A stretch of 64,000 nt of DNA from Sphingobacteriaceae bacterium UBA2059 (GTDB lineage Bacteria; Bacteroidota; Bacteroidia; Sphingobacteriales; Sphingobacteriaceae). Where the stretch lies: assembly GCA_002332615.1 (NCBI GenBank), contig DDAL01000008.1, forward strand, positions 13,605 through 77,604, written 5' to 3'. The notes under the pieces are model-generated. The model was not told where the DNA came from and did no database searches. It was given only the letters and a program-made list of their open reading frames with translations. Made by a program: the position numbers and the translations under genes. Shown here piece after piece: positions 7,953 to 16,188 of this stretch (the stretch's first letter is position 1; every line of letters starts with the position of its first letter).

Positions 7953-9002
7953 ATGCAGTTTATAGACGAGGTAATAGCCTGGTACAACACCCACCGGCGG
8001 AGCCTGCCCTGGCGTAATACCAGCGATGCGTATATCATATGGCTTTCGGAAATCATTATGCAGCAAACCCGGGTAGAACAGGGCTTGCCTTACTTCGAGC
8101 GTTTTGTAGAAAACTTTCCTAACGTGGAGCAGTTTGCAGCAGCCAGCGAAGACCAGATCCTGAACCTTTGGCAGGGGCTGGGCTATTACTCCCGCGCCCG
8201 CAATATGCACCATACCGCCCGCCAGGTGCTGAGCGAGCATGGCGGCGTTTTCCCTACAAACTACCACGAGCTCTTAAAGCTGAAAGGTATAGGCGAGTAT
8301 ACTGCAGCGGCAATATCCTCTTTTGCGGCCAATGAGCCCCATGCTGTGGTAGACGGTAATGTGTTCAGGCTGCTGGCACGATACTACGGCATAAGCGAAG
8401 CTATAAACAGTTCAAAGGGCAAGGCCCTATTTACCAAAGTGGCCAATGAGAGTATAGATAAACTGCACGCCGGCCTCAGCAATCAGGCACTCATGGAGTT
8501 TGGTTCTTTGCAGTGCAGGCCTCAAAACCCCTACTGCGATACCTGCCCGCTAAGAGTGGGCTGTTATGCATTTGAACACAAGGCGCAGGCCCGCTTACCT
8601 GTAAAGCAGGCAAAGCAGCCGGTGCGCAACCGCTACTTTAACTACCTGCTGGTGAAAAACAACGACCGGGTGCTTATGCACAGGCGCGGAGCCGGAGACA
8701 TATGGCAGCACCTGTATGAACTGCCGCTTATCGAAAGCTCCCGGCCGCTAAACAGCAGCGAACTGGAGGCGGACCCTGCTTTCAAGGCTCTGTTTGGCTC
8801 CGAAGCATTCATAAGCCTCCAGCAGGGCCCGGTAAAGCATTTACTGAGCCACCAGCGCCTGCATGCCTGCTTTTTTACCGTAAAAGGCGCCCGGGAAGAC
8901 CATTTTGCAGACAACGGCTTTTTTTATGCCAATACCGAGGCCCTGCAGCAGCTGGCCCAGCCTAAATTAATTTTTGCATTCTTAAAAAACTTCTTATCTT
9001 AA
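7953..9002 (+). CDS. mutY: A/G-specific adenine DNA glycosylase
   Basis: MutY removes adenine mispaired with 8-oxoguanine. Visible features are catalytic Glu33 in LSEIIMQQTRV, a helix-hairpin-helix at about 108-122 (LKLKGIGEYTAAA), catalytic Asp134 (AVVDGNVFR), and the four iron-sulfur ligands Cys188, Cys195, Cys198 and Cys204 with C-x6-C-x2-C-x5-C spacing. The last 130 residues form the NUDIX-like 8-oxoG recognition domain. Length (349) is normal. ssb follows 19 bases downstream on the same strand and is probably co-transcribed. Confidence 0.97.
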   Translation: MQFIDEVIAWYNTHRRSLPWRNTSDAYIIWLSEIIMQQTRVEQGLPYFERFVENFPNVEQFAAASEDQILNLWQGLGYYSRARNMHHTARQVLSEHGGVFPTNYHELLKLKGIGEYTAAAISSFAANEPHAVVDGNVFRLLARYYGISEAINSSKGKALFTKVANESIDKLHAGLSNQALMEFGSLQCRPQNPYCDTCPLRVGCYAFEHKAQARLPVKQAKQPVRNRYFNYLLVKNNDRVLMHRRGAGDIWQHLYELPLIESSRPLNSSELEADPAFKALFGSEAFISLQQGPVKHLLSHQRLHACFFTVKGAREDHFADNGFFYANTEALQQLAQPKLIFAFLKNFLS

Positions 9003-9021
9003 AAGATCAAAATAAACGCAC

Positions 9022-9531
9022 ATGGCAGGAGTAAATAAAGTAATATTAGTAGGCAACCTGGGTAAGGACCCGGAAATACGTTACCTCGAAAACAATGCTT
9101 CGGTTGCCAATTTTACGCTGGCAACAACCGAAGGATATACCAAAGACGGACAGCGCATAGAGCAAACCGAATGGCACAACATCGTTATGTGGCGCGGCCT
9201 TGCAGAAATTGCTGCCAAATACCTTAAAAAAGGAAGTCAGATCTATCTTGAAGGAAAAATAAGAACCCGCTCTTATGATGATAAAGAGGGCGTAAAGCGC
9301 TATATAACAGAAATTGTGGCCGACACGATGACTATGCTGGGAAGAAAAGGCGAAGGAGACGGACAACAGCAAGGCGGCTACAACCAGCCTCAGCAGGGAG
9401 GAAGCTCTCAAAGCCAGCCTCAGGGAAGTCAGAGCCAGCAGCCTGCCCCTTATAATCAGCAGCAGCAGCAACGTCAGCAGTCTGCACCTGTGGCAGATAT
9501 AAACGACTTTGAAGACGATTTGCCGTTTTAA
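9022..9531 (+). CDS. ssb: Single-stranded DNA-binding protein
   Basis: SSB coats single-stranded DNA in replication and repair. The OB fold covers residues 1-110 (MAGVNKVILVGNLGKDPEIR start). It is followed by a flexible Gln/Gly/Ser-rich linker (about 115-155) and the acidic C-terminal tip NDFEDDLPF that recruits repair and replication proteins. The 169-residue length is normal. The gene follows mutY closely and ends at a clear terminator. Confidence 0.97.
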   Translation: MAGVNKVILVGNLGKDPEIRYLENNASVANFTLATTEGYTKDGQRIEQTEWHNIVMWRGLAEIAAKYLKKGSQIYLEGKIRTRSYDDKEGVKRYITEIVADTMTMLGRKGEGDGQQQGGYNQPQQGGSSQSQPQGSQSQQPAPYNQQQQQRQQSAPVADINDFEDDLPF

Positions 9532-9553
9532 ATTTGCGCTACGTGTTACTATA

Positions 9554-9587
9554 GCCGGAGCACCCAATCAGAGGTTCCGGCTTTTTT
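9554..9587 (+). terminator. Intrinsic terminator after ssb
   Basis: GCCGGA (9554-9559) pairs with TCCGGC (9576-9581), followed by a run of Ts. It closes the mutY-ssb unit. Confidence 0.75.
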
Positions 9588-9970
9588 ATGCTCCCGGCTC
9601 GCCCATAGCAATCATCATGAACTTAAATAATACCGCTTTGCTTTGCCGGGTGGTTTTGCCTCTTCACTGCTGTTCTTTTTATAACAGAACCGTGCCGGCT
9701 ACTGCCTAAACCTGCGCACCTCAACAAGCAATACCGTACCGCATTAAAACTGCCCGCCTTCGCATCGGCACGGCACCATACCTGCTGCGAGATGCCCCCG
9801 GTATGCGGATCTATTTATACCGTGATCCGGCCATCGAAAACATGGGCGCATCATGGACTCATCCTGGGTTCATCATGGCACGACTCCGAGTGTGGCCCGC
9901 CTATGTTACAGGCTGGCCGGCTGGTGGCTGTCAGGCAAATGTGAGCTTCGACACTATATGCCTCTGAACC
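9588..9970. other. Non-coding stretch between ssb and the arginine promoter
   Basis: I find no convincing ORF, tRNA or strong hairpin in this GC-richer stretch. Short reading frames here lack any family resemblance and a good start context. Confidence 0.5.
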
Positions 9971-10002
9971 TTTGCATTGTCCGTGCAATTTTTATAGTTT
10001 TG
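9971..10002 (+). promoter_or_regulatory. Arginine operon promoter
   Basis: TTTG (9971-9974), 20 bases, then TAGTTTTG (9995-10002) is an exact match to the Bacteroidota -33/-7 promoter consensus. Transcription should start near 10008, about 30 bases before the leader ORF and 280 bases before the first enzyme gene, leaving room for an attenuator. Confidence 0.75.
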
Positions 10003-10038
10003 CAGCGCTTCTTTTAAAAGAGGCCTTTTAATAAAAAA

Positions 10039-10173
10039 ATGGATATAACTTTAATTACCACATCTTTTATGTATAAAGCCGCGATGGGCTTTAACACTGC
10101 AGCTGTGGCTAACTTCGGGTTAAACGATCGCCGCATCAGTTTGCGACGACGACCATTCATGCCCCGGGTTTGA
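10039..10173 (+). CDS. Arginine-rich leader peptide (candidate attenuator peptide)
   Basis: The 44-codon ORF starts with ATG 31 bases after the predicted transcription start. It reads neutrally at first and then carries Arg-Arg (10129-10134), Arg-Arg-Arg (CGA CGA CGA, 10144-10152) and one more Arg (10165-10167) in its last 14 codons before TGA. Internal in-frame ATGs at 10069 and 10084 could give 34- or 29-residue versions. The ORF sits between the operon promoter and the arginine genes, and its end lies in a terminator-like hairpin (10160-10200). That is the layout of a ribosome-mediated attenuator that senses charged tRNA-Arg. Recognition rests on sequence layout alone; I know of no described homologue. 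Confidence 0.7.
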   Translation: MDITLITTSFMYKAAMGFNTAAVANFGLNDRRISLRRRPFMPRV

Positions 10174-10200
10174 GTCGCTCCCGGAGGCACCCCCCTTTTT
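10160..10200 (+). terminator. Attenuator terminator overlapping the leader peptide end
   Basis: The arm 10160-10168 (TGCCCCGGG) pairs with 10180-10189 as nine base pairs with one bulged A (10185); the loop contains the leader stop codon. Five Ts at 10196-10200 follow after a short C run. An alternative pairing of 10113-10119 (CTTCGGG) with 10180-10186 (CCCGGAG) would capture the 3' arm and could act as antiterminator. A further stem between 10081-10095 and 10119-10131 would hide that segment. Confidence 0.6.
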
Positions 10201-10287
10201 CTGCACTGGCTAGGGCGATAGCATTCAATCAATTCTTTTTTTAACATTCACTTATTAACTGTCTTATTCGTAAGCACTTTACAAATA

Positions 10288-10989
10288 ATGGACATTCACG
10301 ATTTTTCTGTAATTGTTGCATCAGAAGCTCATACTCCGTATGCAGCTCAGATATGCGACGAGATGGCCGAGTCGGCTAAAGCGCGTGGCACCGGTATTGC
10401 CCGCAGGAGCCCTGAGTATGTGGCTACCAAAATGACTGAGGGTAAGGCTGTTATTGCTTTGCACAAGGATGGCACCTGGGCGGGTTTTTGCTATATCGAA
10501 ACCTGGAGCCACGGCGCCTTTGTGGCCAACTCGGGTCTTATTGTTAATCCGCAGTTTAGAAAGTGCGGACTGGCAAAGGCCATTAAGCACCGCATCTTTG
10601 AACTTTCCCGACAAAAATATCCCAATGCTAAGCTGTTTGGACTTACTACCGGCCTGGCTGTAATGAAAATCAATTCCGAACTTGGCTATGAGCCTGTTAC
10701 TTACTCGGAGCTTACGCAGGATGAAACATTTTGGAAGGGCTGTGAAAGTTGTATAAACTTTTCTATATTAACGAGCAAGGAGCGTAAAAACTGCCTTTGC
10801 ACCTCCATGCTTTTTGACCCGGCAACAATGCCGGCCCCTGTGCAGCAAAAGAACAGTGTTCTTACCGAAAAGGAAATGAAGCGGGCTTCGCGAAAAGCCT
10901 CTCTTTTTGAACGCATTGAAAAACGTCTGCACCTGCACCGTAAAAAGCTTGGCTCGGTGCTTGTAGTAATTTCTAACCTTATTAACTAA
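10288..10989 (+). CDS. GNAT acyltransferase heading the arginine operon
   Basis: A GNAT-fold N-acyltransferase with motif A at residues 84-98 (LIVNPQFRKCGLAKA). Standing first in an arginine operon whose later genes use acylated intermediates, it probably acylates glutamate, the step done by ArgA in E. coli; whether the donor is acetyl- or succinyl-CoA cannot be read from the sequence. The second half is unusual: Cys152, Cys155, Cys169 and Cys171 form a CxxC/CxC set that could bind a metal, and the C-terminal 50 residues are basic. It ends 4 bases before argG. It lacks the amino-acid-kinase domain of classical ArgA. Confidence 0.85.
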   Translation: MDIHDFSVIVASEAHTPYAAQICDEMAESAKARGTGIARRSPEYVATKMTEGKAVIALHKDGTWAGFCYIETWSHGAFVANSGLIVNPQFRKCGLAKAIKHRIFELSRQKYPNAKLFGLTTGLAVMKINSELGYEPVTYSELTQDETFWKGCESCINFSILTSKERKNCLCTSMLFDPATMPAPVQQKNSVLTEKEMKRASRKASLFERIEKRLHLHRKKLGSVLVVISNLIN

Positions 10990-10993
10990 CATC

Positions 10994-12190
10994 ATGAAGA
11001 AGAAAGTAGTATTGGCTTTTAGCGGAGGTTTGGACACTTCGTATTGTGCCATTTATTTATCCAGAGACCTTAACCTGGAAGTACATTCCGTTTTGGTAAA
11101 TACCGGCGGCTTTGACGCTGCCGAGCTGGAGGCAATTAACAGGCGCGCCCTGGAACTGGGTGTTACTTCGCACCAGGCCATTGATGTTAAAAAAGGATAT
11201 TACAACAGTACCATCCGCTATATGATCTATGGCAACGTGCTTAAAAACAATACGTATCCGCTGTCAGTAAGTGCCGAGCGTATTACTCAGGCCACCGCTA
11301 TTGCCGAATATGCCAGAGATATGAACGCCGATTATGTGGCTCATGGCTCTACAGGTGCCGGCAACGATCAGGTGCGCTTCGACATGATATTTAACACGCT
11401 TGTTCCTGAAATACCGGTGCTTACCCCTATACGCGACAATAAGCTGAGCCGCGAAGCCGAAATCGGCTATCTTAAGGAGCATGGCGTTGAATATAACTTT
11501 GAAAAAGCGCAGTACTCTATTAATAAAGGCCTGTGGGGCACCTCGGTGGGAGGTAAGGAAACGCTTACTTCAAATGAAACACTGCCCGAGGAGGCCTGGC
11601 CTGTGCAGGTAAGCAAAACAGGCTCCGAGCGTGTGGAACTTCGCTTTGACAAAGGCGAACTTGTAGGCGTTAACGGCGAAAAGTTTACTCATCCGGTGGA
11701 GGCTATCGAGCTCCTGCAGCAAATGGCACAACCCTATGGCATTGGCCGGGATATGCATGTGGGCGATACAATTATTGGCATAAAAGGCCGTGTGGGCTTT
11801 GAGGCTGCCGCTCCTCTGATCATTATAAAGGCGCATCATACGCTTGAAAAACATACACTTACCAAATGGCAGCTTAACTGGAAAGATCAGCTGGCTATGT
11901 TTTATGGCAACTGGCTGCATGAAGGTCAGTTTCACGATCCGGTGATGCGCAATATTGAAGCTTTTCTTCAGGATACTCAAAGCACGGTAAGCGGCAGGGT
12001 GTTTGTAGAGCTTATGCCTTACCGCTTTACGATTATCGGCATTGAATCTATGCATGATCTTATGCAGTCGGAGTTTGGCAGCTATGGCGAAATGAACAAT
12101 GCCTGGACGGCTGATGATGTAAAAGGCTTTTCAAAGATATTTGGCAACCAGACCATGATTTATCATAAGGTTAACGGTACTACGCATTAA
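10994..12190 (+). CDS. argG: Argininosuccinate synthase
   Basis: ArgG joins citrulline and aspartate using ATP, the penultimate step of arginine synthesis. The N-type ATP pyrophosphatase motif FSGGLDTS is at residues 9-16, and the family signature HGSTGAGNDQVRF lies near residue 117. At 398 residues the length is normal. It lies 4 bases after the GNAT gene and 10 bases before argC in the operon. Acylcitrulline must be deacylated (ArgE) before it reaches this enzyme in the pathway used here. Confidence 0.97.
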   Translation: MKKKVVLAFSGGLDTSYCAIYLSRDLNLEVHSVLVNTGGFDAAELEAINRRALELGVTSHQAIDVKKGYYNSTIRYMIYGNVLKNNTYPLSVSAERITQATAIAEYARDMNADYVAHGSTGAGNDQVRFDMIFNTLVPEIPVLTPIRDNKLSREAEIGYLKEHGVEYNFEKAQYSINKGLWGTSVGGKETLTSNETLPEEAWPVQVSKTGSERVELRFDKGELVGVNGEKFTHPVEAIELLQQMAQPYGIGRDMHVGDTIIGIKGRVGFEAAAPLIIIKAHHTLEKHTLTKWQLNWKDQLAMFYGNWLHEGQFHDPVMRNIEAFLQDTQSTVSGRVFVELMPYRFTIIGIESMHDLMQSEFGSYGEMNNAWTADDVKGFSKIFGNQTMIYHKVNGTTH

Positions 12191-12200
12191 TGGCTTGAAT

Positions 12201-13199
12201 ATGAATGGTGTTAATACCCGTTTAAGGGTGGGAATTGCCGGCGGGGCCGGATATACAGGCGGCGAACTGCTGCGCTTGCTGCTTAATCACCCGGCGGCAC
12301 AAATTGTCTTTATACACAGCAACAGCAATGCGGGCAAGCCGGTATATGCCGTGCATACCGACCTGCTTGGCGATACGGACCTTTGCTTTAGCAGCACGCT
12401 GAGCGCGGATATTGATGTTCTTTTTCTATGCGTGGGACATGGAGATGCGCGCCGCTTACTGGAACAGCAGCCCATAGCCGACTCTGTTAAGATCGTTGAT
12501 CTTAGTCAGGATTTCAGGCTTGCCGCTGCAAGCTCACTGGGCAGCAGGCAGTTTGTATACGGCCTGCCCGAACTTAACCGGGAGGCTATACGCGCTGCTC
12601 ATGCTATTGCCAACCCGGGTTGCTTTGCTACCAGCATTCAACTGGCTCTGTTGCCCCTCGCCGCCGCGGGCAAGCTCAACGGCGAGGTGCATATTTCGGC
12701 TACCACGGGCTCGACAGGAGCAGGGCAAAGCTTATCGGCTACATCGCATTTTAGCTGGCGCAATAACAACGCTTCTGTATATAAGCCTTTTGGGCACCAG
12801 CATCTTAATGAAATTTCAGAGTCGCTCCAAAGCCTCGGATCGCCTCTTACAAAAGCAGATATTAGCTTTATTCCTTATCGCGGCGACTTTACCCGCGGCA
12901 TTCTGTCGGCTGTGTATACCTCGACAGATATGGAGGCGGATGAGGCCGTGAGCCTGTATACCGACTTTTACAAGGAACATCCGTTTACGCATGTATCCCC
13001 TTTTAATATAGATCTTAAGCAGGTGGTCAATACTAATAAATGCTTGCTGCATGTGGAAAAACATGACGGACGGCTGCTTATTCTCAGCGCTATAGACAAT
13101 TTGCTTAAAGGCGCTTCGGGACAGGCGGTGCAGAATATGAACCTGCTCTTCGGACTGGATGAATGCCTGGGCCTGCGCCTTAAAGCTTCGGCCTTTTAA
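12201..13199 (+). CDS. argC: N-acyl-gamma-glutamyl-phosphate reductase
   Basis: ArgC reduces acylglutamyl phosphate to the semialdehyde with NADPH. The Rossmann motif GIAGGAGYTGGELLR is near the N-terminus and the catalytic cysteine is in ANPGCFAT (Cys141). I take ATG at 12201 (332 residues); a TTG two codons upstream (12195) is also in frame but less likely. The order argG-argC-argD-argF'-argB with short gaps shows a single transcript. Substrate may be the acetyl or the succinyl form. Confidence 0.95.
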   Translation: MNGVNTRLRVGIAGGAGYTGGELLRLLLNHPAAQIVFIHSNSNAGKPVYAVHTDLLGDTDLCFSSTLSADIDVLFLCVGHGDARRLLEQQPIADSVKIVDLSQDFRLAAASSLGSRQFVYGLPELNREAIRAAHAIANPGCFATSIQLALLPLAAAGKLNGEVHISATTGSTGAGQSLSATSHFSWRNNNASVYKPFGHQHLNEISESLQSLGSPLTKADISFIPYRGDFTRGILSAVYTSTDMEADEAVSLYTDFYKEHPFTHVSPFNIDLKQVVNTNKCLLHVEKHDGRLLILSAIDNLLKGASGQAVQNMNLLFGLDECLGLRLKASAF

Positions 13200-13218
13200 T
13201 TAAAATACTTGATGCGCT

Positions 13219-14358
13219 ATGAATTTATTTGACGTTTACCCTGTAAGCCCTATTGAAATCACTCATGGAAAGGGAAGCCTGGTATGGGATGCCGGCGGTA
13301 CTGAATACCTGGATTTTTACGGGGGGCATGCCGTTATATCGATCGGCCACGGGCACCCGCAGTATGTGGAGCGGCTTAAAACTCAGCTCGACCGCCTTGG
13401 CTTTTATTCAAACTCTATCCTTATTCCGCTTCAGCAGCAGCTTGCTGAGCTACTGGGAAGGGTTTCGGGACGCCCGCAGTACCAGCTGTTTTTGTGCAAC
13501 TCGGGTGCTGAGGCTAATGAAAATGCCCTTAAGGTGGCTTCTTTTTATAATTCGCGCCGCAAGGTGCTTTCTTTTTATAAGGCTTTTCATGGGCGCACCT
13601 CTCTGGCGGTTTCCTGCACGGACAATCCGCGCATTGTGGCGCCTGTTAATGCTACCGATCAGGTTTTGTTTACATCATTTGATGATGAAGATGCCCTGGA
13701 GAACGTTTTTAGCCGGCAGGGCCATGAACTTTGTGCTGTGATTATTGAGGCTATACAGGGTGTGGGCGGCATTCGCCTGCCTTCGTCTAGCTTTCTTAAA
13801 AAGCTTCGCCGGCTGTGTACGGAGTATAATGTGGTGTACATTGCCGATGAGGTGCAGTGTGGCTATGGCCGCTCTGGCAGGTTTTATGCGCATGATCACG
13901 CGGGCATTGATGCGGACATTTATACGATGGCAAAGGGCATGGGCAATGGCTTTCCCGTTGCCGGCATAGCCATTTCGCCTAAGTTTAAGGCATGGCATGG
14001 CATGCTGGGCACTACCTTTGGCGGCAATCACCTGGCTTGTGCAGCGGCACTAGCTGTACTGGAGGTGATAGAGCAGGATAAGCTTATGGAACATGCCGCC
14101 GGCATGGGTGCCTACCTTATGGAGGGGCTGGAGCAGTTTGCTGCTGTATGCGGCCTACGCGGCATGGGCCTTATGATCGGCATCGACCTTCCGCAGGAAC
14201 TCAGTGGCGTAAAAACCGACCTTCTTATGAAGGAACATATTTTTTGCGGTGCCGCCCAGCCCAATGTGCTCCGCCTCTTGCCTGCACTTAATATAAGCCG
14301 GGAGCATGCCGACCGCTTTCTCGATGCTTTTGGCCGTGTTCTTAAATCTCATTGCTAA
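13219..14358 (+). CDS. argD: Acetyl/succinylornithine aminotransferase
   Basis: A class-III PLP aminotransferase that converts acylglutamate semialdehyde to acylornithine. It shows the phosphate-binding CNSGAEANENALK (residues 93-105), PLP-nitrogen-binding Asp210 (IADEVQCGYGRSG) and PLP lysine Lys239 (TMAKGMGNGFP). The length of 379 is slightly short for the family but complete. It sits between argC and argF' with gaps of 19 and 18 bases. Confidence 0.95.
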   Translation: MNLFDVYPVSPIEITHGKGSLVWDAGGTEYLDFYGGHAVISIGHGHPQYVERLKTQLDRLGFYSNSILIPLQQQLAELLGRVSGRPQYQLFLCNSGAEANENALKVASFYNSRRKVLSFYKAFHGRTSLAVSCTDNPRIVAPVNATDQVLFTSFDDEDALENVFSRQGHELCAVIIEAIQGVGGIRLPSSSFLKKLRRLCTEYNVVYIADEVQCGYGRSGRFYAHDHAGIDADIYTMAKGMGNGFPVAGIAISPKFKAWHGMLGTTFGGNHLACAAALAVLEVIEQDKLMEHAAGMGAYLMEGLEQFAAVCGLRGMGLMIGIDLPQELSGVKTDLLMKEHIFCGAAQPNVLRLLPALNISREHADRFLDAFGRVLKSHC

Positions 14359-14376
14359 CCTGTAGAAACAATAAAA

Positions 14377-15333
14377 ATGAACGTATTTAGATCGGTAAAA
14401 GATGTTGACAGCGTAAAAGATATGGTGCGGCAGGCGCTTGCCATCAAGGCTAGCCCGTATGACCACCAGGAGCTGGGTACAAACAAAACGCTGGGCCTTA
14501 TTTTTCTTAACCCAAGCCTGCGTACACGTATGAGCACTCAGATAGCCGGCCGAAACCTGGGTATGAATGTTATGGTGATGGATATGGACAAGGAGGGCTG
14601 GGCGCTCGAAACGCGCGAGGGCGTAATTATGGATGGTTCTACGGTTGAACACATCAAGGAGGCTGCCGGGGTGCTGGGCGAGTATTGCGATATTATCGGC
14701 ATCCGCTCTTTTCCTGCTTTAAAGGATCGGGAGGATGATTACCGGGAAGATATATTTAATAACTTTATTAAATACAGCGGGGTACCGGTGGTAAGTCTTG
14801 AAAGCGCAACCTCGCATCCGCTGCAAAGCTTTGCCGACTTAATTACCATCGAAGAGCATAAAAAGCTTGCCAAACCTAAAGTGGTGCTTAGCTGGGCGCC
14901 GCATGTTAAGGCGCTTCCGCAGGCGGTGCCTAATGCTTTTGCCGAGTGGATGTGCCGGGCGCAGCAGGAGGGTATGCTTGATTTTGTTATTACGCATCCG
15001 GAGGGTTTTGAACTTTCCAATGAGTATACCACCGGCGCTCATAGCACGTATAACCAGGACGAGGCGCTGGAAGGGGCCGACTTTGTGTACGTTAAAAATT
15101 GGTCTTCCTATCACGACTATGGAAAGGTATTATACAACGCGCAGGACTGGATGCTGAACATGGATCGGCTTAAGCTTACCCGGGATGCCCGGGTGATGCA
15201 CTGCCTGCCGGTGCGACGCGACCTGGAGCTTGCTTCGGACATTCTGGACAGCAACCGGTCTCTGGTAATTGCCGAAGCGGGCAACCGTGTATGGGCTGCG
15301 CAAACTGTTTTGAAAAACATTCTTTCTGCTTAA
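14377..15333 (+). CDS. argF': N-succinylornithine carbamoyltransferase (ArgF')
   Basis: This transcarbamylase acts on an acylated ornithine instead of free ornithine. Carbamoyl-phosphate motif SLRTR is at 47-51, HPLQSFAD at 147-154 and HCLP at 275-278. It resembles the Bacteroides fragilis succinylornithine enzyme rather than classical ArgF or ArgI. The residue known to set substrate choice (Pro90 in B. fragilis, Glu92 in the Xanthomonas acetylornithine enzyme) is Val90 here, in MDGSTVEHI. A non-acidic residue there favours the succinyl substrate, so succinylornithine is the better guess. The pathway would run on succinylated intermediates from glutamate to citrulline, with deacylation last. 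Confidence 0.9.
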   Translation: MNVFRSVKDVDSVKDMVRQALAIKASPYDHQELGTNKTLGLIFLNPSLRTRMSTQIAGRNLGMNVMVMDMDKEGWALETREGVIMDGSTVEHIKEAAGVLGEYCDIIGIRSFPALKDREDDYREDIFNNFIKYSGVPVVSLESATSHPLQSFADLITIEEHKKLAKPKVVLSWAPHVKALPQAVPNAFAEWMCRAQQEGMLDFVITHPEGFELSNEYTTGAHSTYNQDEALEGADFVYVKNWSSYHDYGKVLYNAQDWMLNMDRLKLTRDARVMHCLPVRRDLELASDILDSNRSLVIAEAGNRVWAAQTVLKNILSA

Positions 15334-15344
15334 ATAATACAACC

Positions 15345-16142
15345 ATGGCTCTTTCTGTTCCTTTGCATGTAATAAAAATTGGCGGAAATGTAATTGATAA
15401 TTCCCAGCGCCTGCATTACTTCCTTAAAGATTTTTCGGAGCTGGAAGGCGCTAAGGTATTGGTGCATGGCGGCGGAAAGGTGGCGAGCGACATGCTGAAC
15501 AGCATGGGCATAGAACCCCTGATGATTGAGGGCCGTCGGGTTACTGATATTGAGACTTTGAGGGTAGTTACCATGGTATATGCCGGCCTCATTAACAAAA
15601 ACATGGTTGCTCAGCTGCAACGCTATGGCTGCGATGCCATGGGTCTTACCGGTGCTGATGGTAATTTAATTCGCGCCGTAAAGCGGCCCGCAGAACTTAT
15701 AGACTATGGGATGGTGGGCGATCTGGCTGCCGATGGTGTAGATGTAGCCCGGCTATCGGGTCTTATCCGTATGGGTTTGATTCCGGTGTTTTGCGCAATT
15801 ACCCACGACGGCAAAGGCCAGCTGCTTAATACCAATGCCGACACGGTTGCAGCTACACTGGCTACTGCGTTAAGCGCTGTGTTTTCTGTAAACCTTGTTT
15901 ACTGCTTTGAAAAAACCGGAGTTATGCGCACTATGGACGATGAAAATTCGGTGATCCGCCAGATGAGCCATGACGATTACCGGGCACTGAGCCGGCAGGG
16001 TATCGTAGCGGGCGGAATGCTCCCCAAACTACAAAGCGCTTTTAATGCTATTGAGGCAGGGGTAAAAAATGTGTATATTGGGAAGGCTGAAGAACTGCCC
16101 CTTTTAAAGGAGCAGCTTTTTGGTACACGTTTGTTTAAGTAA
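15345..16142 (+). CDS. argB: Acylglutamate kinase
   Basis: ArgB phosphorylates N-acylglutamate, the second step of the pathway. The amino-acid-kinase fold is shown by the N-terminal VIKIGGNVID and VLVHGGGK motifs. The ATG at 15345 gives a 265-residue protein and lies 11 bases after argF'. An in-frame upstream ATG at 15291 would overlap argF' by 43 bases and add an implausible leader of 18 residues, so I reject it. Like ArgD, it may use the succinylated substrate. Confidence 0.94.
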   Translation: MALSVPLHVIKIGGNVIDNSQRLHYFLKDFSELEGAKVLVHGGGKVASDMLNSMGIEPLMIEGRRVTDIETLRVVTMVYAGLINKNMVAQLQRYGCDAMGLTGADGNLIRAVKRPAELIDYGMVGDLAADGVDVARLSGLIRMGLIPVFCAITHDGKGQLLNTNADTVAATLATALSAVFSVNLVYCFEKTGVMRTMDDENSVIRQMSHDDYRALSRQGIVAGGMLPKLQSAFNAIEAGVKNVYIGKAEELPLLKEQLFGTRLFK

Positions 16143-16188
16143 AAACGATACCCTAAGACACTAAATAAGACAGCTGGAGAAAATTTTT

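Noticed and set aside
10014..10247. 77-codon minus-strand frame over the arginine leader
   Set aside because: It is the reverse complement of the leader region; the plus-strand ORF with promoter and operon context explains the sequence better.
15291..15344. Upstream start of argB
   Set aside because: It would overlap argF' by 43 bases and add residues that are not part of the kinase family.
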